The position numbers and the translations under genes are program-made. This document shows positions 63,966 through 64,000 of a DNA stretch of 64,000 nt, one piece after another. The stretch covers positions 620,001 to 684,000 of the forward strand of contig JAZGTN010000002.1 of the NCBI GenBank assembly GCA_037783415.1, read 5' to 3'. The DNA is from Leptasterias polaris (Eukaryota > Echinodermata > Asteroidea > Forcipulatida > Asteriidae). The notes beneath the pieces are model-generated. The model searched no databases. It saw only the letters and a program-made list of their open reading frames with translations, and was not told the origin of the DNA. How positions within the stretch are numbered: the first letter of the stretch is position 1; each line of letters begins with the position of its first letter.

Positions 63966-64000
63966 AGTGTTTTCCTGCAAGGTATGTGGAGCTACTTTTT

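Overview
This is a eukaryotic (metazoan) genomic window: small exons with GT-AG splice sites, long introns, and dense mobile and repetitive DNA. The organism is most likely an echinoderm, and a sea star is my best guess. That is an inference from repeat families I associate with asteroid genomes (the TTAAAGGCACTGGACAC-ended MITE, the GGGCCCAATTTCATAAAGC-ended MITE, tRNA-derived SINEs). It was not tested by any search.

Layout. 1-7.6 kb: repeats, SINEs, MITEs and a decayed non-LTR retrotransposon with an open ORF1 (2259-2945, minus). 7.7-8.9 kb: two possible 5' exons of an unidentified plus-strand gene. 9.2-16.4 kb, minus strand: the complete seven-exon GOSR1 gene (Golgi Qb-SNARE GOS28, 244 codons), whose introns hold several palindromic MITEs. 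16.4-24.1 kb: repeats only (foldbacks, a CCCATATGGG minisatellite broken by a LINE 3' end, SINEs). 24.2-54.7 kb, plus strand: one large gene for a membrane-anchored mucin-like protein of zonadhesin/FCGBP type. Its domain order is TIL, VWD, C8, TIL, Ser/Thr-rich repeats, six FN3 modules each ending in a two-cysteine motif, one membrane helix and a cytoplasmic tail. The 5' end was not found. 57.1-61.6 kb: a 43-bp minisatellite interrupted by a hAT-like transposon and a foldback element. 62.5-63.7 kb, minus strand: an intact single-exon class A GPCR with a TATA-like promoter.

Main points of interest. (1) The VWD-FN3 gene keeps its splice sites and domain motifs but carries at least six small frame shifts and a MITE inside a coding exon; the MITE supplies a donor site in the same phase as the original. 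This is either a recently broken gene or a locally poor assembly. (2) In the intron just before the membrane-anchor exon, a MITE has grown into a 33-copy array of hairpin-forming 47/49-bp units. (3) A perfect 83-bp inverted duplication is centred on a canonical histone mRNA 3' stem-loop, and a diverged relative lies in a GOSR1 intron. (4) Two repeat families carry hammerhead-ribozyme-like boxes, both with the same extra base before stem II. (5) A hAT-like element sits in the 43-bp minisatellite with an exact 8-bp target duplication.

The three recognisable host genes show no functional relationship to each other. Coordinates of spliced exons were read by eye from splice sites and phase.
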